Source: Arthrobacter dokdonellae
GTDB lineage: Bacteria; Actinomycetota; Actinomycetes; Actinomycetales; Micrococcaceae
Assembly: GCF_003268655.1 (NCBI RefSeq)
Contig: NZ_CP029642.1
Location: 124,001 to 188,000 of the forward strand
DNA length: 64,000 nt
Reading direction: 5' to 3'
The translations under genes were made by a program, and so were the position numbers. The notes under the pieces are model-generated. The model was not told the DNA's origin, ran no database searches, and saw nothing but the letters and a program-made list of their open reading frames with translations. Below, piece by piece: positions 52,469 to 60,918 of this stretch (positions are counted from its first letter, which is position 1; each line of letters opens with the position of its first letter).

Positions 52469-54169
52469 CTAGAAGGCTCGGCCGGCGATCACGGCACCGA
52501 CGGTCGTGACGTCCGTTCCTCTCACGCGAGCGTGATAGAAGTCGAAGCCGCCGTTGTCGGCAACTGCGGACCCAAGCGCACGCACTGGTGATGAAATGGC
52601 AGGCACGAACGCTGGCCGGGTCGGATACGCCGTTCCGGCATAGGTGGGTTCGGCCAGTTGCGGGTCGGCGATGGCACTGTGCCGGTCCTGGCCGGTGGCC
52701 TGTTGGTAGGCGGACAAGGATCCGTAACTGACGCCGGCGTACGCGAACGTCGGCGCACCCGAGGCGACGAAGAAGTCGTTGTGGTCAACGACCGCGTCGG
52801 CCGTCGTCGTGGAGATCAGTTGTCCCGGCGTGGTGCGGTACACGATGTTATTGGCGACAGTGACCGGGGCATCGCCGAGGAAGTTTGACTGCAGGCGGAT
52901 GCCCTGGCCACCGCCCGCGCGCGTGAGAGTGTTGTTGTACACCGCCAAGCCCTGCACACCGCCGGTGTGGTAGGGGTTGCTCACCATCACATCGGGTGCG
53001 TTCGGGTAGTCCGTGCCGTTATTGCTCATCACGTTGTAACGGATCACCGTGTCGACGCTGGCGCTGTTTCCGGCGATCACGGAGACGCCGTAGTTCTCGT
53101 TGTCATGCAACCAGTTGTACTGGATGAGGTTCTGCGAGGTGCTGACATCCGGGTCCAGCCCGCTGCCGTCGTTGTTCGTCCGGCCCGCCCGGTTGCCGTA
53201 CGCGTTGTTGTATTCGGCAGTTACGTGGTCGGTGTTCGCCCACCATGCTCCCTCGCCGTTCATCCCGGAGGAGTTTGCGATGTTCGCGCCGGCACCGGAG
53301 CCGTTGTTGAACAGTGTGTTGTGCTGCAGCGTCACGTGCGAGGAGTAGAAGATCTGCGCGCCCGAGGCATCGTTGTCGTGCAGCGAACTGTTCTGCAGGA
53401 CCACGTTCGTGACACCCGAGTGGTCAAAGGTCCCGCCGGCCGGCACATCCATGTGGCAATCGGGGGTGTTCATGCCGCCGCCGGAACTTGCCGGGTCGTA
53501 CGGCCTCATGGGGCTGTGCCCGATCTGCACGCCTGTTTCGTGTTGATTGTGCGAAACGACGTCGGCGATGCTGACTCCGGTGATCCGTGCGCCGTAGGTG
53601 CAGGGCTCGACAATCAGGCCACCGGTGCCCAGCACCCACTGGTTGAACGGCGGCACCCAGGCGTTGCCGTCAAGGACCAGCCCGCGGAATGTGAGGTCAC
53701 TCATCACAACATTGGGATCATCGGAGCGCACGTGCACGTTCTGCCAATAGCCGCCCGAGACTTCGAGGTCCTGCACGACAAGGTGGCTGGCGTTCTCGAC
53801 GGTGATGGCCGCAGGGGAGGTCGATGTCGTACCTCCAGCGATTCGGGGCACCGCGCCGTGACCGTAGGCGCCGAACACGATTGGCTTACCTTTCGTGCCG
53901 GAAGCAGCGATCGACAGGGAGCCCTCACAAGTGGACCCCCGCTCGAACAGTACGTGGTCCCCGGCCGTGAGAACGGTCTTGGACACCGCGGCCAAAGTGG
54001 CAAGCGGGTGGTGGTGCGAGCCGTCCGGGTGCGGTGTCGGGCGTGCCGAGCAGTTCACGTAGATGTTCTTGGACGGGGTGTGAACGGGCATGGGGTGGGT
54101 GCCGCCTGCCCCGATCCCTGTCATGCCGAGCCCGATCGCCGTGACGAGTGCGGCCAATGTTGTAATCAT
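52469..54169 (-). CDS. secreted right-handed parallel beta-helix protein
   Basis: This 566-residue protein opens with a hydrophobic signal segment (ITTLAALVTAIGLGMTGIGAGG), then KNIYVNCSARPTPHPDGSHHHPLATLAAV, much like the other beta-helix protein's N-terminus. Repeating turns such as NSSLHDNDASGAQIFYSSHVTLQHNTLFNNG, YNWLHDNENYGVSVIAGN and YNVMSNNGTDYPN mark a parallel beta-helix. It is convergent with the other such gene. A lyase or glycan-binding role is likely but not shown. Confidence 0.8.
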   Translation of the reverse strand: MITTLAALVTAIGLGMTGIGAGGTHPMPVHTPSKNIYVNCSARPTPHPDGSHHHPLATLAAVSKTVLTAGDHVLFERGSTCEGSLSIAASGTKGKPIVFGAYGHGAVPRIAGGTTSTSPAAITVENASHLVVQDLEVSGGYWQNVHVRSDDPNVVMSDLTFRGLVLDGNAWVPPFNQWVLGTGGLIVEPCTYGARITGVSIADVVSHNQHETGVQIGHSPMRPYDPASSGGGMNTPDCHMDVPAGGTFDHSGVTNVVLQNSSLHDNDASGAQIFYSSHVTLQHNTLFNNGSGAGANIANSSGMNGEGAWWANTDHVTAEYNNAYGNRAGRTNNDGSGLDPDVSTSQNLIQYNWLHDNENYGVSVIAGNSASVDTVIRYNVMSNNGTDYPNAPDVMVSNPYHTGGVQGLAVYNNTLTRAGGGQGIRLQSNFLGDAPVTVANNIVYRTTPGQLISTTTADAVVDHNDFFVASGAPTFAYAGVSYGSLSAYQQATGQDRHSAIADPQLAEPTYAGTAYPTRPAFVPAISSPVRALGSAVADNGGFDFYHARVRGTDVTTVGAVIAGRAF

Positions 54170-54568
54170 CGATCTGTTGTTCCCTTCTTAGCGCTTCACG
54201 CGCGTGTCAGCGTGCTCCGTCCACAGACTCCCGTACAAGGGCGGTGGCGGTGCACACCCAAAGCCTGTCCGAGAGGATTTCCTCCCGCAAGATGCCGACG
54301 GTATTTCGTTCGCACACACCTTTTCAACGCAATTCCACCCGAACTCGCTCCTGATCCGGCCGGAGTGTTGATGGAAGGACTTCCCTGAAACGAAGAAGCG
54401 GGCACTGGCGCAAAGCGTCTGGTGGTAGCACTGGTCTGGCTATATCTGGGTGGACGGCACGTGTGTGAGAGTCCTGATTTAATTCCGTCCTCCACACGGC
54501 ACCGCCTAAAGGGAACAAATAGTTGTCAGGAGGTGTCCGGTAGACCGGGTTCATGAGCTCGCTGCGGC
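54170..54568. other. spacer without a recognised gene
   Basis: This holds the upstream region of the second beta-helix gene and, at its right end, the first bases of the IS110 remnant. Nothing else could be identified. Confidence 0.4.
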
Positions 54569-55020
54569 ATTGATATTTCCAAAGATGACGCAAAGGTCGC
54601 CATCCGAACCCAGGGACAGCGTGCCGGGACTTATTCCTCCGAACTCGCCACCTGGGGTTCCACCACCAATAAATTCCTCGCTCGTCGGGACATGCCGCCG
54701 CGAAGGCCGCCAGGAACATTCCGGGCAGAAAAACAGATTCAGACGCCGCCTGGCTGGCCCAATTGGGAACCCACGGGCTGCTGCGTGCGAGTATCGTTCC
54801 GCCCGAGCCGATCCGCAAGCTGCGTGACTTGGCCCGGGCCCGGACCCTTGCCATCCAGGACCGGGTCCGGGAAGTGCAGCGGCTGGAGAAGTTTCTCGAA
54901 TCCACCGGCATCAAGCACTCGGACGGCGTCTCGGACCTGATGGGCGCCTCCTCCCGGGCGATGCTCGCCGCGCCCATCGACGGTGTGCGGCCACGAACCC
55001 GGCTACAACGTCACACTCAC
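54569..55020 (+). pseudogene. IS110-family transposase remnant
   Basis: The N-terminal DEDD start survives as IDISKDDAKVAIRTQGQRAGTYSSE and TWGSTTNKFLA. After a deletion and frame change the gene resumes as KAARNIPGRKTDSDAAWLAQLGTHGLLR, then SIVPPEPIRKLRDLARARTLAIQDRV and KHSDGVSDLMGASSRAML, and stops short of the C-terminal catalytic serine domain. No product is expected. Confidence 0.8.
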
Positions 55021-55216
55021 CCTGACAACAAGCACCTCAGCAACCGCAGCCTGACTCACCTACTTTCGTGTCAGGACGCCAGAGGCCACAGGCGCACTCC
55101 AACGGCGTGGTCACGACCGGGAAGACACTGTTCTCCGTCAGTCCACGGATGTGCGGACAAATCGTCATTGCCGCGTGGGACCGTGACAGCGACACTGCTG
55201 TTGACGAAGGGGCCTG

Positions 55217-55313
55217 AAAAAATGCCCCGGACCTGCAGGAGGGTCGGCAAAAACACCCCCGGGCCTGCAGGAGGGTCGGCAAAAACACCCCCGGACCTGC
55301 AGGAGGGTCGGGG
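55217..55313. repeat. 32-bp tandem repeat downstream of the TIM-barrel gene
   Basis: Units beginning CCTGCAGGAGGGTCGG start at 55232, 55264 and 55296 (the last partial), with a partial unit before the first. They lie about 28 bases beyond the stop of the TIM-barrel gene and mark the right edge of the accessory island. The stretch 55021-55216 before it holds nothing recognised. Confidence 0.9.
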
Positions 55314-55340
55314 CTTGATCACCAGCGAAGGGTGTCGAGA

Positions 55341-56195
55341 CTAGAGCGTCTGGCCCAGGTGGACGCGGGCGAATTCCAGCGTTTCGGCCAGCCATTCCTC
55401 CCGCTGTCCCGCCCCCTTGGCCTTGCGGGTGGAGATTTCGGCCACCACGGCGCCGTCGAAGCCGTTGCCGGCAATGTGCTGGAGCACCTCCACGCACTCC
55501 TGCGTTCCGTGGCCGGGAATCAGGTGCTGGTCCTTGGTGGACGGCGAGATGCCGTCCGTCAGGTGGATGTGCCGAAGCCGCGAGCCGAGCGCCTTCGCGG
55601 CGTCCAGGCTGGAGGCTCCCGCAGACGCCGCATGTGAGAAGTCCCAGGTGACGTCGCGGTAGTCCAGCGGCACCGGATCCCAGTGCGGCAGGTAGGCCAG
55701 CGCCTCGCGCCCGCGCACCCGCCACGGGTACATGTTTTCCACGGCGATGCGGATTCCAAACGCGTCGGCAATGTCGCGCACACCGTGCGCAAACGTCCAC
55801 GCGTAGTCATTCTGCCAGCGGAACGGCGGGTGCACCACCACCACGTCCGCGCCGACGTCCACGGCCATCTGCGCGGAGCGCTGGACCTTGTTCCAGGCGC
55901 TGCCCCACACCTGCTGGGTCAGCAGGAGCGTCGGCGCGTGGATGGCCAGGATGGGCTGGTCGTACCGTTCGGCAAGGGCGTTCAGGGCACGGGCGTCCTG
56001 GCTGTCGCCGTTGTGCGTCACCAGCACCTCGACGCCGTCGTAGCCCAGGTCCGCCGCCACGGCAAAACCGTCGTGCACGCTCAGCGGATAGACCGACGCC
56101 GTGGAGAGCGCCACGGGTATGGGGCGCCTGGGCACCTGGCCGCCGGCCGCCGTCGGGCCTTCGGAAGGGATGGGATCCGTGGGTGTTGTGCTCAT
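55341..56195 (-). CDS. sugar phosphate isomerase/epimerase-like TIM-barrel protein
   Basis: This 284-residue protein has the AP-endonuclease-2 TIM-barrel pattern: GYDGVEVLVTHNGDS, ILAIHAPTLLLTQQVWG, DVVVVHPPFRW, IRIAVENMYPW, TWDFSHAASAG, LRHIHLTDG and GAVVAEIST. The Glu, Asp and His residues of these strands form a metal site. Its neighbour ppx is six bases upstream, as in mycobacteria (Rv0496-Rv0498 region). The reaction is unknown. Confidence 0.85.
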   Translation of the reverse strand: MSTTPTDPIPSEGPTAAGGQVPRRPIPVALSTASVYPLSVHDGFAVAADLGYDGVEVLVTHNGDSQDARALNALAERYDQPILAIHAPTLLLTQQVWGSAWNKVQRSAQMAVDVGADVVVVHPPFRWQNDYAWTFAHGVRDIADAFGIRIAVENMYPWRVRGREALAYLPHWDPVPLDYRDVTWDFSHAASAGASSLDAAKALGSRLRHIHLTDGISPSTKDQHLIPGHGTQECVEVLQHIAGNGFDGAVVAEISTRKAKGAGQREEWLAETLEFARVHLGQTL

Positions 56196-56201
56196 GACCG
56201 C

Positions 56202-57188
56202 CTAAAGGGTTGCCGAATTGGTCAGCTTACCCACATGTGCGGGTGGGTCCAACGGGCCGTCGAAGACGAGCTGGTCCAGGCGCCGGAGGATCAGGCCCTC
56301 GCGCAGCGCCCAAGGGCTGATTTGCATGGACTGGACTTTGAACATCTCGAGGGCGGATTGGGCCACAAGCGCCCCCGCCAGGACCTGTTTGGCGCGGGCC
56401 ACCGACACGCCGGGCAGGTGCAGCCTGTCCGCCGAGGACATGGCGGAGAGCCGTTGGCTCCACAGCCCCAGGTCGGTCAGGTGGAGCTCGCGCTTCACAT
56501 AGGGTCCCATGGCCGACGGCGCGGCCCCCGTGATGCGCGCCAGCGCCCGGAACGTCTTGGAGGACCCCGTGACGATGTGGGGTGCGCCCAGCGCCTGCGT
56601 GGCGGCCACGGGCGCCTTCAAGGTCGCCTTGATGTGCTTGCGCAGCTCCTTCACGCTTTTGGCGGTGGGCGGATCCTCCGTCAGCCACTGGCGCGTGAGC
56701 CGCCCCGCCCCCAGCGGCACCGAGTGGGCGAGCTCGGGCAGCTCGTTGCTGCCCTGGGCAATTTCAAAGGAGCCGCCCCCGATGTCCAGGTTCAGGATGG
56801 TGCCGGCGCCCCAGCCGTGCCAGCGGCGGACGGCAAAGAACGTCATGGCCGATTCCTCGTCGCCGGTGAGTTCCGTCAGGCGGATGGTGGTTTCATGCTG
56901 CACACGGTCCAGCACGGCGGCGCCGTTGGCGGATTCCCGGATGGCCGAGGTGCAAAACGCCAGCAGGTCCTTGGCCTTGTGCTTCGCGGCAAACTCCCAC
57001 GCCTCCAGGATGAACTCGATGAGTTCCACCTGGCCGTCGTCGGTGATGTTGCCGTCGGCATCCAGGTACTGCACCAGGCTGAGCGCGCGCTTGTGCGAGG
57101 CGTAGGGAACGGGGTTGGCGCCGGGGCGGGCGTCAACCAGCAGCAGGTGGACGGTGTTGGATCCGATGTCGAGCACGCCTAGTCTCAT
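56202..57188 (-). CDS. ppx: Ppx/GppA family phosphatase
   Basis: This 328-residue protein of the ASKHA fold begins RLGVLDIGSNTVHLLLVDA and has FCTSAIRESANG and the second phosphate loop LNLDIGGGSFEIA. It should cleave polyphosphate or (p)ppGpp-type phosphates. It is shorter than E. coli Ppx, as actinobacterial versions are. It is coupled to the TIM-barrel gene. Confidence 0.92.
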   Translation of the reverse strand: MRLGVLDIGSNTVHLLLVDARPGANPVPYASHKRALSLVQYLDADGNITDDGQVELIEFILEAWEFAAKHKAKDLLAFCTSAIRESANGAAVLDRVQHETTIRLTELTGDEESAMTFFAVRRWHGWGAGTILNLDIGGGSFEIAQGSNELPELAHSVPLGAGRLTRQWLTEDPPTAKSVKELRKHIKATLKAPVAATQALGAPHIVTGSSKTFRALARITGAAPSAMGPYVKRELHLTDLGLWSQRLSAMSSADRLHLPGVSVARAKQVLAGALVAQSALEMFKVQSMQISPWALREGLILRRLDQLVFDGPLDPPAHVGKLTNSATL

Positions 57189-57243
57189 GTGCCCATTATT
57201 GCGCGTTCCACCACGGAGGCGGGTCCCACTCCCAGCATCACCC

Positions 57244-59994
57244 CTACTTCTTCGCCGCCACCTTGCGCTTGGCCGGTGCCTTGGCCGTCCGCTTGACGGG
57301 GCCGCGTTCGCGCTTGTCGGCCAGCAGCCCGACGGCGGCCTCGTGGGTCAGTTCTTCCACGTCCGTGCCCCGGGGCACCGTGATGTTGGTGACGCCGTCG
57401 GTGATGTATGGGCCAAAGCGGCCTTCCTTGACCACGATCTTCTTCCCGGACACGGGGTCGTCGCCGAACTCGGCCAGCGGCGGCACCGCGGCACGGGCAC
57501 CACGCTGCTTGGGCTGGGAGTAGATTTCCAGTGCGGCTTCGAGGGTGGTGGTGAAGATCTCCTCCTCCGAGCCGATGGAGCGGGAGTCCGAGCCCTTCTT
57601 CAGGTACGGGCCGAACCGGCCGTTCTGCACCGTGATCTCGTTGCCCTCCGCGTCGGCGCCCAGCACGCGGGGCAGGCTCATGATCTGCAGCGCTTCGTCC
57701 AGGGTGACCGTGTCCACGGTCATGGACTTGAACAGTGAGCCGGTGCGCGGTTTGGCCTTGACGGGCTTCTTCTGCGGCTTTGGCTTGCCGTTCTTGTAAT
57801 ACTCGACCGGCTGGTTCGCGATCTCTTCCTCGGTCAATTCCGGAATGACCTCGGTGACGTACGGGCCGTAGCGCCCGTTCTTGGCAACGATGGTCCGGCC
57901 AGTGGCCTCCTCGACGCCGAGCACGCGTTCCTCCGGAGCGGCGGTCTCCATGAGTTCCCGGGCCTTGGCGGGCGTGAGCTCGTCCGGGGCCAGGTCCTCG
58001 GGGACGTTCGCGCGGGCGGCCTCGATGATTTCGCCCGTCTTCGGGTCCAGGGTGGGGACGGTGCTTTCCAGGTACGGGCCGAACTTGCCGACGCGCAGCA
58101 CCAGGTCCTCACCGATCTTGATGGAGTTGATGTCCCGCGCGTCGATTTCGCCCAGGTTGTTCACGATGGCGAGCAGGCCGGCGTCGTCCCCGTCACCGAA
58201 ATAGAAGTGCTTGAGCCACTCGGAGCCCTTGTCCTCGCCGTTGGCAATCCTGTCCAGTCCGGTTTCCATGCCGGCGGTGAACTTGTAGTCGACGTAGGAC
58301 GTGAAGTGTTGTTCCAGCAGGCGGATCACCGAGAAGGCGATCCACGTGGGAATCAGAGCCGAACCCTGCTTGCGCACATAACCGCGGTCCATGATGGTGG
58401 ACAGCGTTGAGGCGTAGGTGGACGGGCGCCCAATGTCCCGCTCCTCCATTTCCTTCGTCAGGGACGCTTCGGTGAAGCGCGGCGGCGGGGACGTTTCGTG
58501 GCCGCTGGCGGTGACGTCGGCCGCCGTCAGGTGGTCCCCTTCCTTCACGTTGGGCAGGCGGCGGTCTGTTTCGTCGGCGTCGTTGCGGGACTCGTCGCGG
58601 CCTTCCTCATAGGCGGCCAGGAAGCCGCGGAAGGTGATGACGGTGCCGGAGGCTGAAAACTCGGCGTCCTGCCCGCCGGCCGCGCTGCCCGCCGCGGTGG
58701 CGCCGAGCTTGATGGTCGCCGTCGAGCCCTTGGCGTCAGCCATCTGGGAGGCGACCGTGCGCTTCCAGATCAGCTCGTAAAGCTTGAACTCGTCACCGCG
58801 GAGGGCGCCGGCCACCTGGGCCGGGGTGCGGAAGGAGTCGCCGGCGGGGCGGATGGCCTCGTGGGCTTCCTGTGCGTTGGAGCTCTTGTTGGCGTAGACG
58901 CGCTTGGCCGCAGGGACAAATTCGGGACCGTAGAGCTCCGAGGCCTGCCGGCGTGCCGCGTTGACCGCCTCATCGCTCAGCGCCGAGGAGTCGGTACGCA
59001 TATAAGTGATGTAACCGTTTTCATACAGGCGCTGGGCGGTCTGCATGGTCGACTTCGAGGAGAAGCGCAGCTTCCGCCCGGCCTCCTGCTGGAGGGTCGA
59101 CGTCGTAAACGGCGCCGCGGGCCGGCGCGTGTAGGGCTTGTGCTCCATGGAGCGGACGGCGAAGTCGGCCTGCTGCAGGGCCTCGGCAAGGGTCTTGGCG
59201 GCGGCCTCATCCAGGTGGGCGACGTTCTTGGCGGTCAGCTCGCCCTGGTCGTTGAAGTCGCGTCCGGAGGCGACGCGCCTGCCGTCGACGGCGGTCAGCT
59301 TGGCGTTGAACGGCTGGCCGGCCGAAGCATCGGGGGCGAAGGTGCCCAGCAGGTCCCAGTAGCCGGCGGAACGGAACGCCATGCGCTCGCGTTCCCGCTC
59401 CACGACCATGCGGGTCACCACCGACTGCACCCTGCCGGCGGACAGGCCGCGGGAGACCTTGCGCCAGAGCACGGGGGAAATCTCATAGCCGTACAGGCGG
59501 TCAAGCACACGGCGGGTTTCCTGGGCGTCCACCAGGTCGGTGTCCAGCTCCCGCAGATTGCCCAGGGCCCGCTGCAGGGATTCCTTGGTGATTTCCGCAA
59601 AGGTCATGCGGTGCACGGGGACCTTGGGCTTGAGCACCTCGAGCAGGTGCCACGCGATGGCTTCGCCTTCGCGGTCCCCATCGGTTGCGAGGTAAAGTTC
59701 GTCGGCGTCCTTGAGCTGCGCCTTGAGCTCCGCCACCTTCTTTTTCTTGTCCGGGGAGACGACGTAGTACGGCTTGAAGTCGTGCTCCAGGTCGACGGCG
59801 AACTTGCCGATGGGCGACTTTTTCAGGTCTGCGGGCAGGTCCGAGGGCTGCGGCAAGTCACGGATGTGGCCAATGGAAGCTTCGACGACGAAGCCCTCGC
59901 CCAGGTACTTGGCGATGGTCTTGCTTTTGGCAGGGGACTCGACGATGACGAGCTTCTTGCCGGTCTTTGGCTTGCTGGCTGCCTTGCTTGGCAC
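57244..59994 (-). CDS. topA: DNA topoisomerase I
   Basis: This 916-residue type IA topoisomerase relaxes negative supercoils. It has the Toprim domain (LVIVESPAKSKTIAKYLG, then YLATDGDREGEAIAWHL at about 101-117), and the active tyrosine Y331 lies in GYITYMRTDSS. C-terminal repeats of the actinobacterial type (for example NGRYGPYVTEV, NGRFGPYLKKG and EGRFGPYITDG) replace zinc fingers, and the end is lysine-rich (AKAPAKRKVAAKK). The ATG follows AGGAGTACC. Confidence 0.97.
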   Translation of the reverse strand: MPSKAASKPKTGKKLVIVESPAKSKTIAKYLGEGFVVEASIGHIRDLPQPSDLPADLKKSPIGKFAVDLEHDFKPYYVVSPDKKKKVAELKAQLKDADELYLATDGDREGEAIAWHLLEVLKPKVPVHRMTFAEITKESLQRALGNLRELDTDLVDAQETRRVLDRLYGYEISPVLWRKVSRGLSAGRVQSVVTRMVVERERERMAFRSAGYWDLLGTFAPDASAGQPFNAKLTAVDGRRVASGRDFNDQGELTAKNVAHLDEAAAKTLAEALQQADFAVRSMEHKPYTRRPAAPFTTSTLQQEAGRKLRFSSKSTMQTAQRLYENGYITYMRTDSSALSDEAVNAARRQASELYGPEFVPAAKRVYANKSSNAQEAHEAIRPAGDSFRTPAQVAGALRGDEFKLYELIWKRTVASQMADAKGSTATIKLGATAAGSAAGGQDAEFSASGTVITFRGFLAAYEEGRDESRNDADETDRRLPNVKEGDHLTAADVTASGHETSPPPRFTEASLTKEMEERDIGRPSTYASTLSTIMDRGYVRKQGSALIPTWIAFSVIRLLEQHFTSYVDYKFTAGMETGLDRIANGEDKGSEWLKHFYFGDGDDAGLLAIVNNLGEIDARDINSIKIGEDLVLRVGKFGPYLESTVPTLDPKTGEIIEAARANVPEDLAPDELTPAKARELMETAAPEERVLGVEEATGRTIVAKNGRYGPYVTEVIPELTEEEIANQPVEYYKNGKPKPQKKPVKAKPRTGSLFKSMTVDTVTLDEALQIMSLPRVLGADAEGNEITVQNGRFGPYLKKGSDSRSIGSEEEIFTTTLEAALEIYSQPKQRGARAAVPPLAEFGDDPVSGKKIVVKEGRFGPYITDGVTNITVPRGTDVEELTHEAAVGLLADKRERGPVKRTAKAPAKRKVAAKK

Positions 59995-60171
59995 GGTACT
60001 CCTACAGGGAATGAAAGGGTGGGCTGGAGGCGCCCCCCATGAGCCTAGTTCACCATATTTTTACCGTGAACACGTATTGGAGGCGAATTGGGGCGCCCCG
60101 GGAATCGGGATTTCGGGCCCGGCCGCGGCCCGCCGGAGGTTGCTGCGCGCAGCGGCTGGAGGGGGCCGCGC

Positions 60172-60918
60172 CTACTCTATTTCGTCGTCGAATGTCACGG
60201 CCGCGATGGTGGGCATTCGGGCCAGTTCAGAGAGCAGGCCCGTCTTGGCGCCGAGACCCTCGATTTCCAGTTCGACCTCCACCAGCCGGGCGGATTCGGA
60301 CAGCGATTCGGCGTTGAACAGCCGCCCCAGGGCGCCTCCGTCGTCAGGTGCGGGGCGCGTGTTGAAGCCCAGGATCTGGAAACCCTGCTGCGTGCAGGCC
60401 TGCAGGATCTCGCGCAGGGCCCCGGTGCCGTCCACATACTGCACCTGCAGGACGTGATAGCGGCGGCCAAACAGCCGCCCGCGTTCCAGGACCTTCGAAT
60501 AGGCCAGCACAATCAGGAAGTACGCGCCCGTGACGAATGCCGCATACAGCACCAGCCCCGCGCCGGCGGCGGCGCCCACCGCCGCCGTGAGCCAGATGGA
60601 CGACGCCGTGGTGAGCCCGCGCACCTTGTTGCGGCGGACGAACACCAATCCGGCTCCGATGAAGCCGATGCCGGAGACGATCTGCGCGGCCACCCTCGAA
60701 GGGTCCAGCCGGACCAGGTTGGCTTCCAGCACATCGGAAAAGCCGTACTTGCTGACCACCACAAACAACGCCGCGCCGAGGCCCACCAGGGCATGGGTGC
60801 GCATCCCGGCCGACTTGTTGTTGACCTGCCGTTCCAGCCCGATCAGCGTGGGAAGCACGACGGCGGCCGTCAGGCAGATCAGGATCGCCCACCAGGGCGC
60901 GCCGGCGGAGAGGATCAT
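60172..60918 (-). CDS. MgtC/SapB family membrane protein
   Basis: This 248-residue protein has five hydrophobic segments in its first 150 residues (VVLPTLIGLERQVNNKSAGMRTHALVGLGAALF, VSGIGFIGAGLVF and GLTTASSIWLTAAVGAAAGAGL are family hallmarks). A C-terminal ACT-like cytoplasmic domain follows. The family is linked to magnesium stress and virulence control, but the activity is unsettled. It overlaps the methyltransferase end by ATGA. Confidence 0.9.
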   Translation of the reverse strand: MILSAGAPWWAILICLTAAVVLPTLIGLERQVNNKSAGMRTHALVGLGAALFVVVSKYGFSDVLEANLVRLDPSRVAAQIVSGIGFIGAGLVFVRRNKVRGLTTASSIWLTAAVGAAAGAGLVLYAAFVTGAYFLIVLAYSKVLERGRLFGRRYHVLQVQYVDGTGALREILQACTQQGFQILGFNTRPAPDDGGALGRLFNAESLSESARLVEVELEIEGLGAKTGLLSELARMPTIAAVTFDDEIE

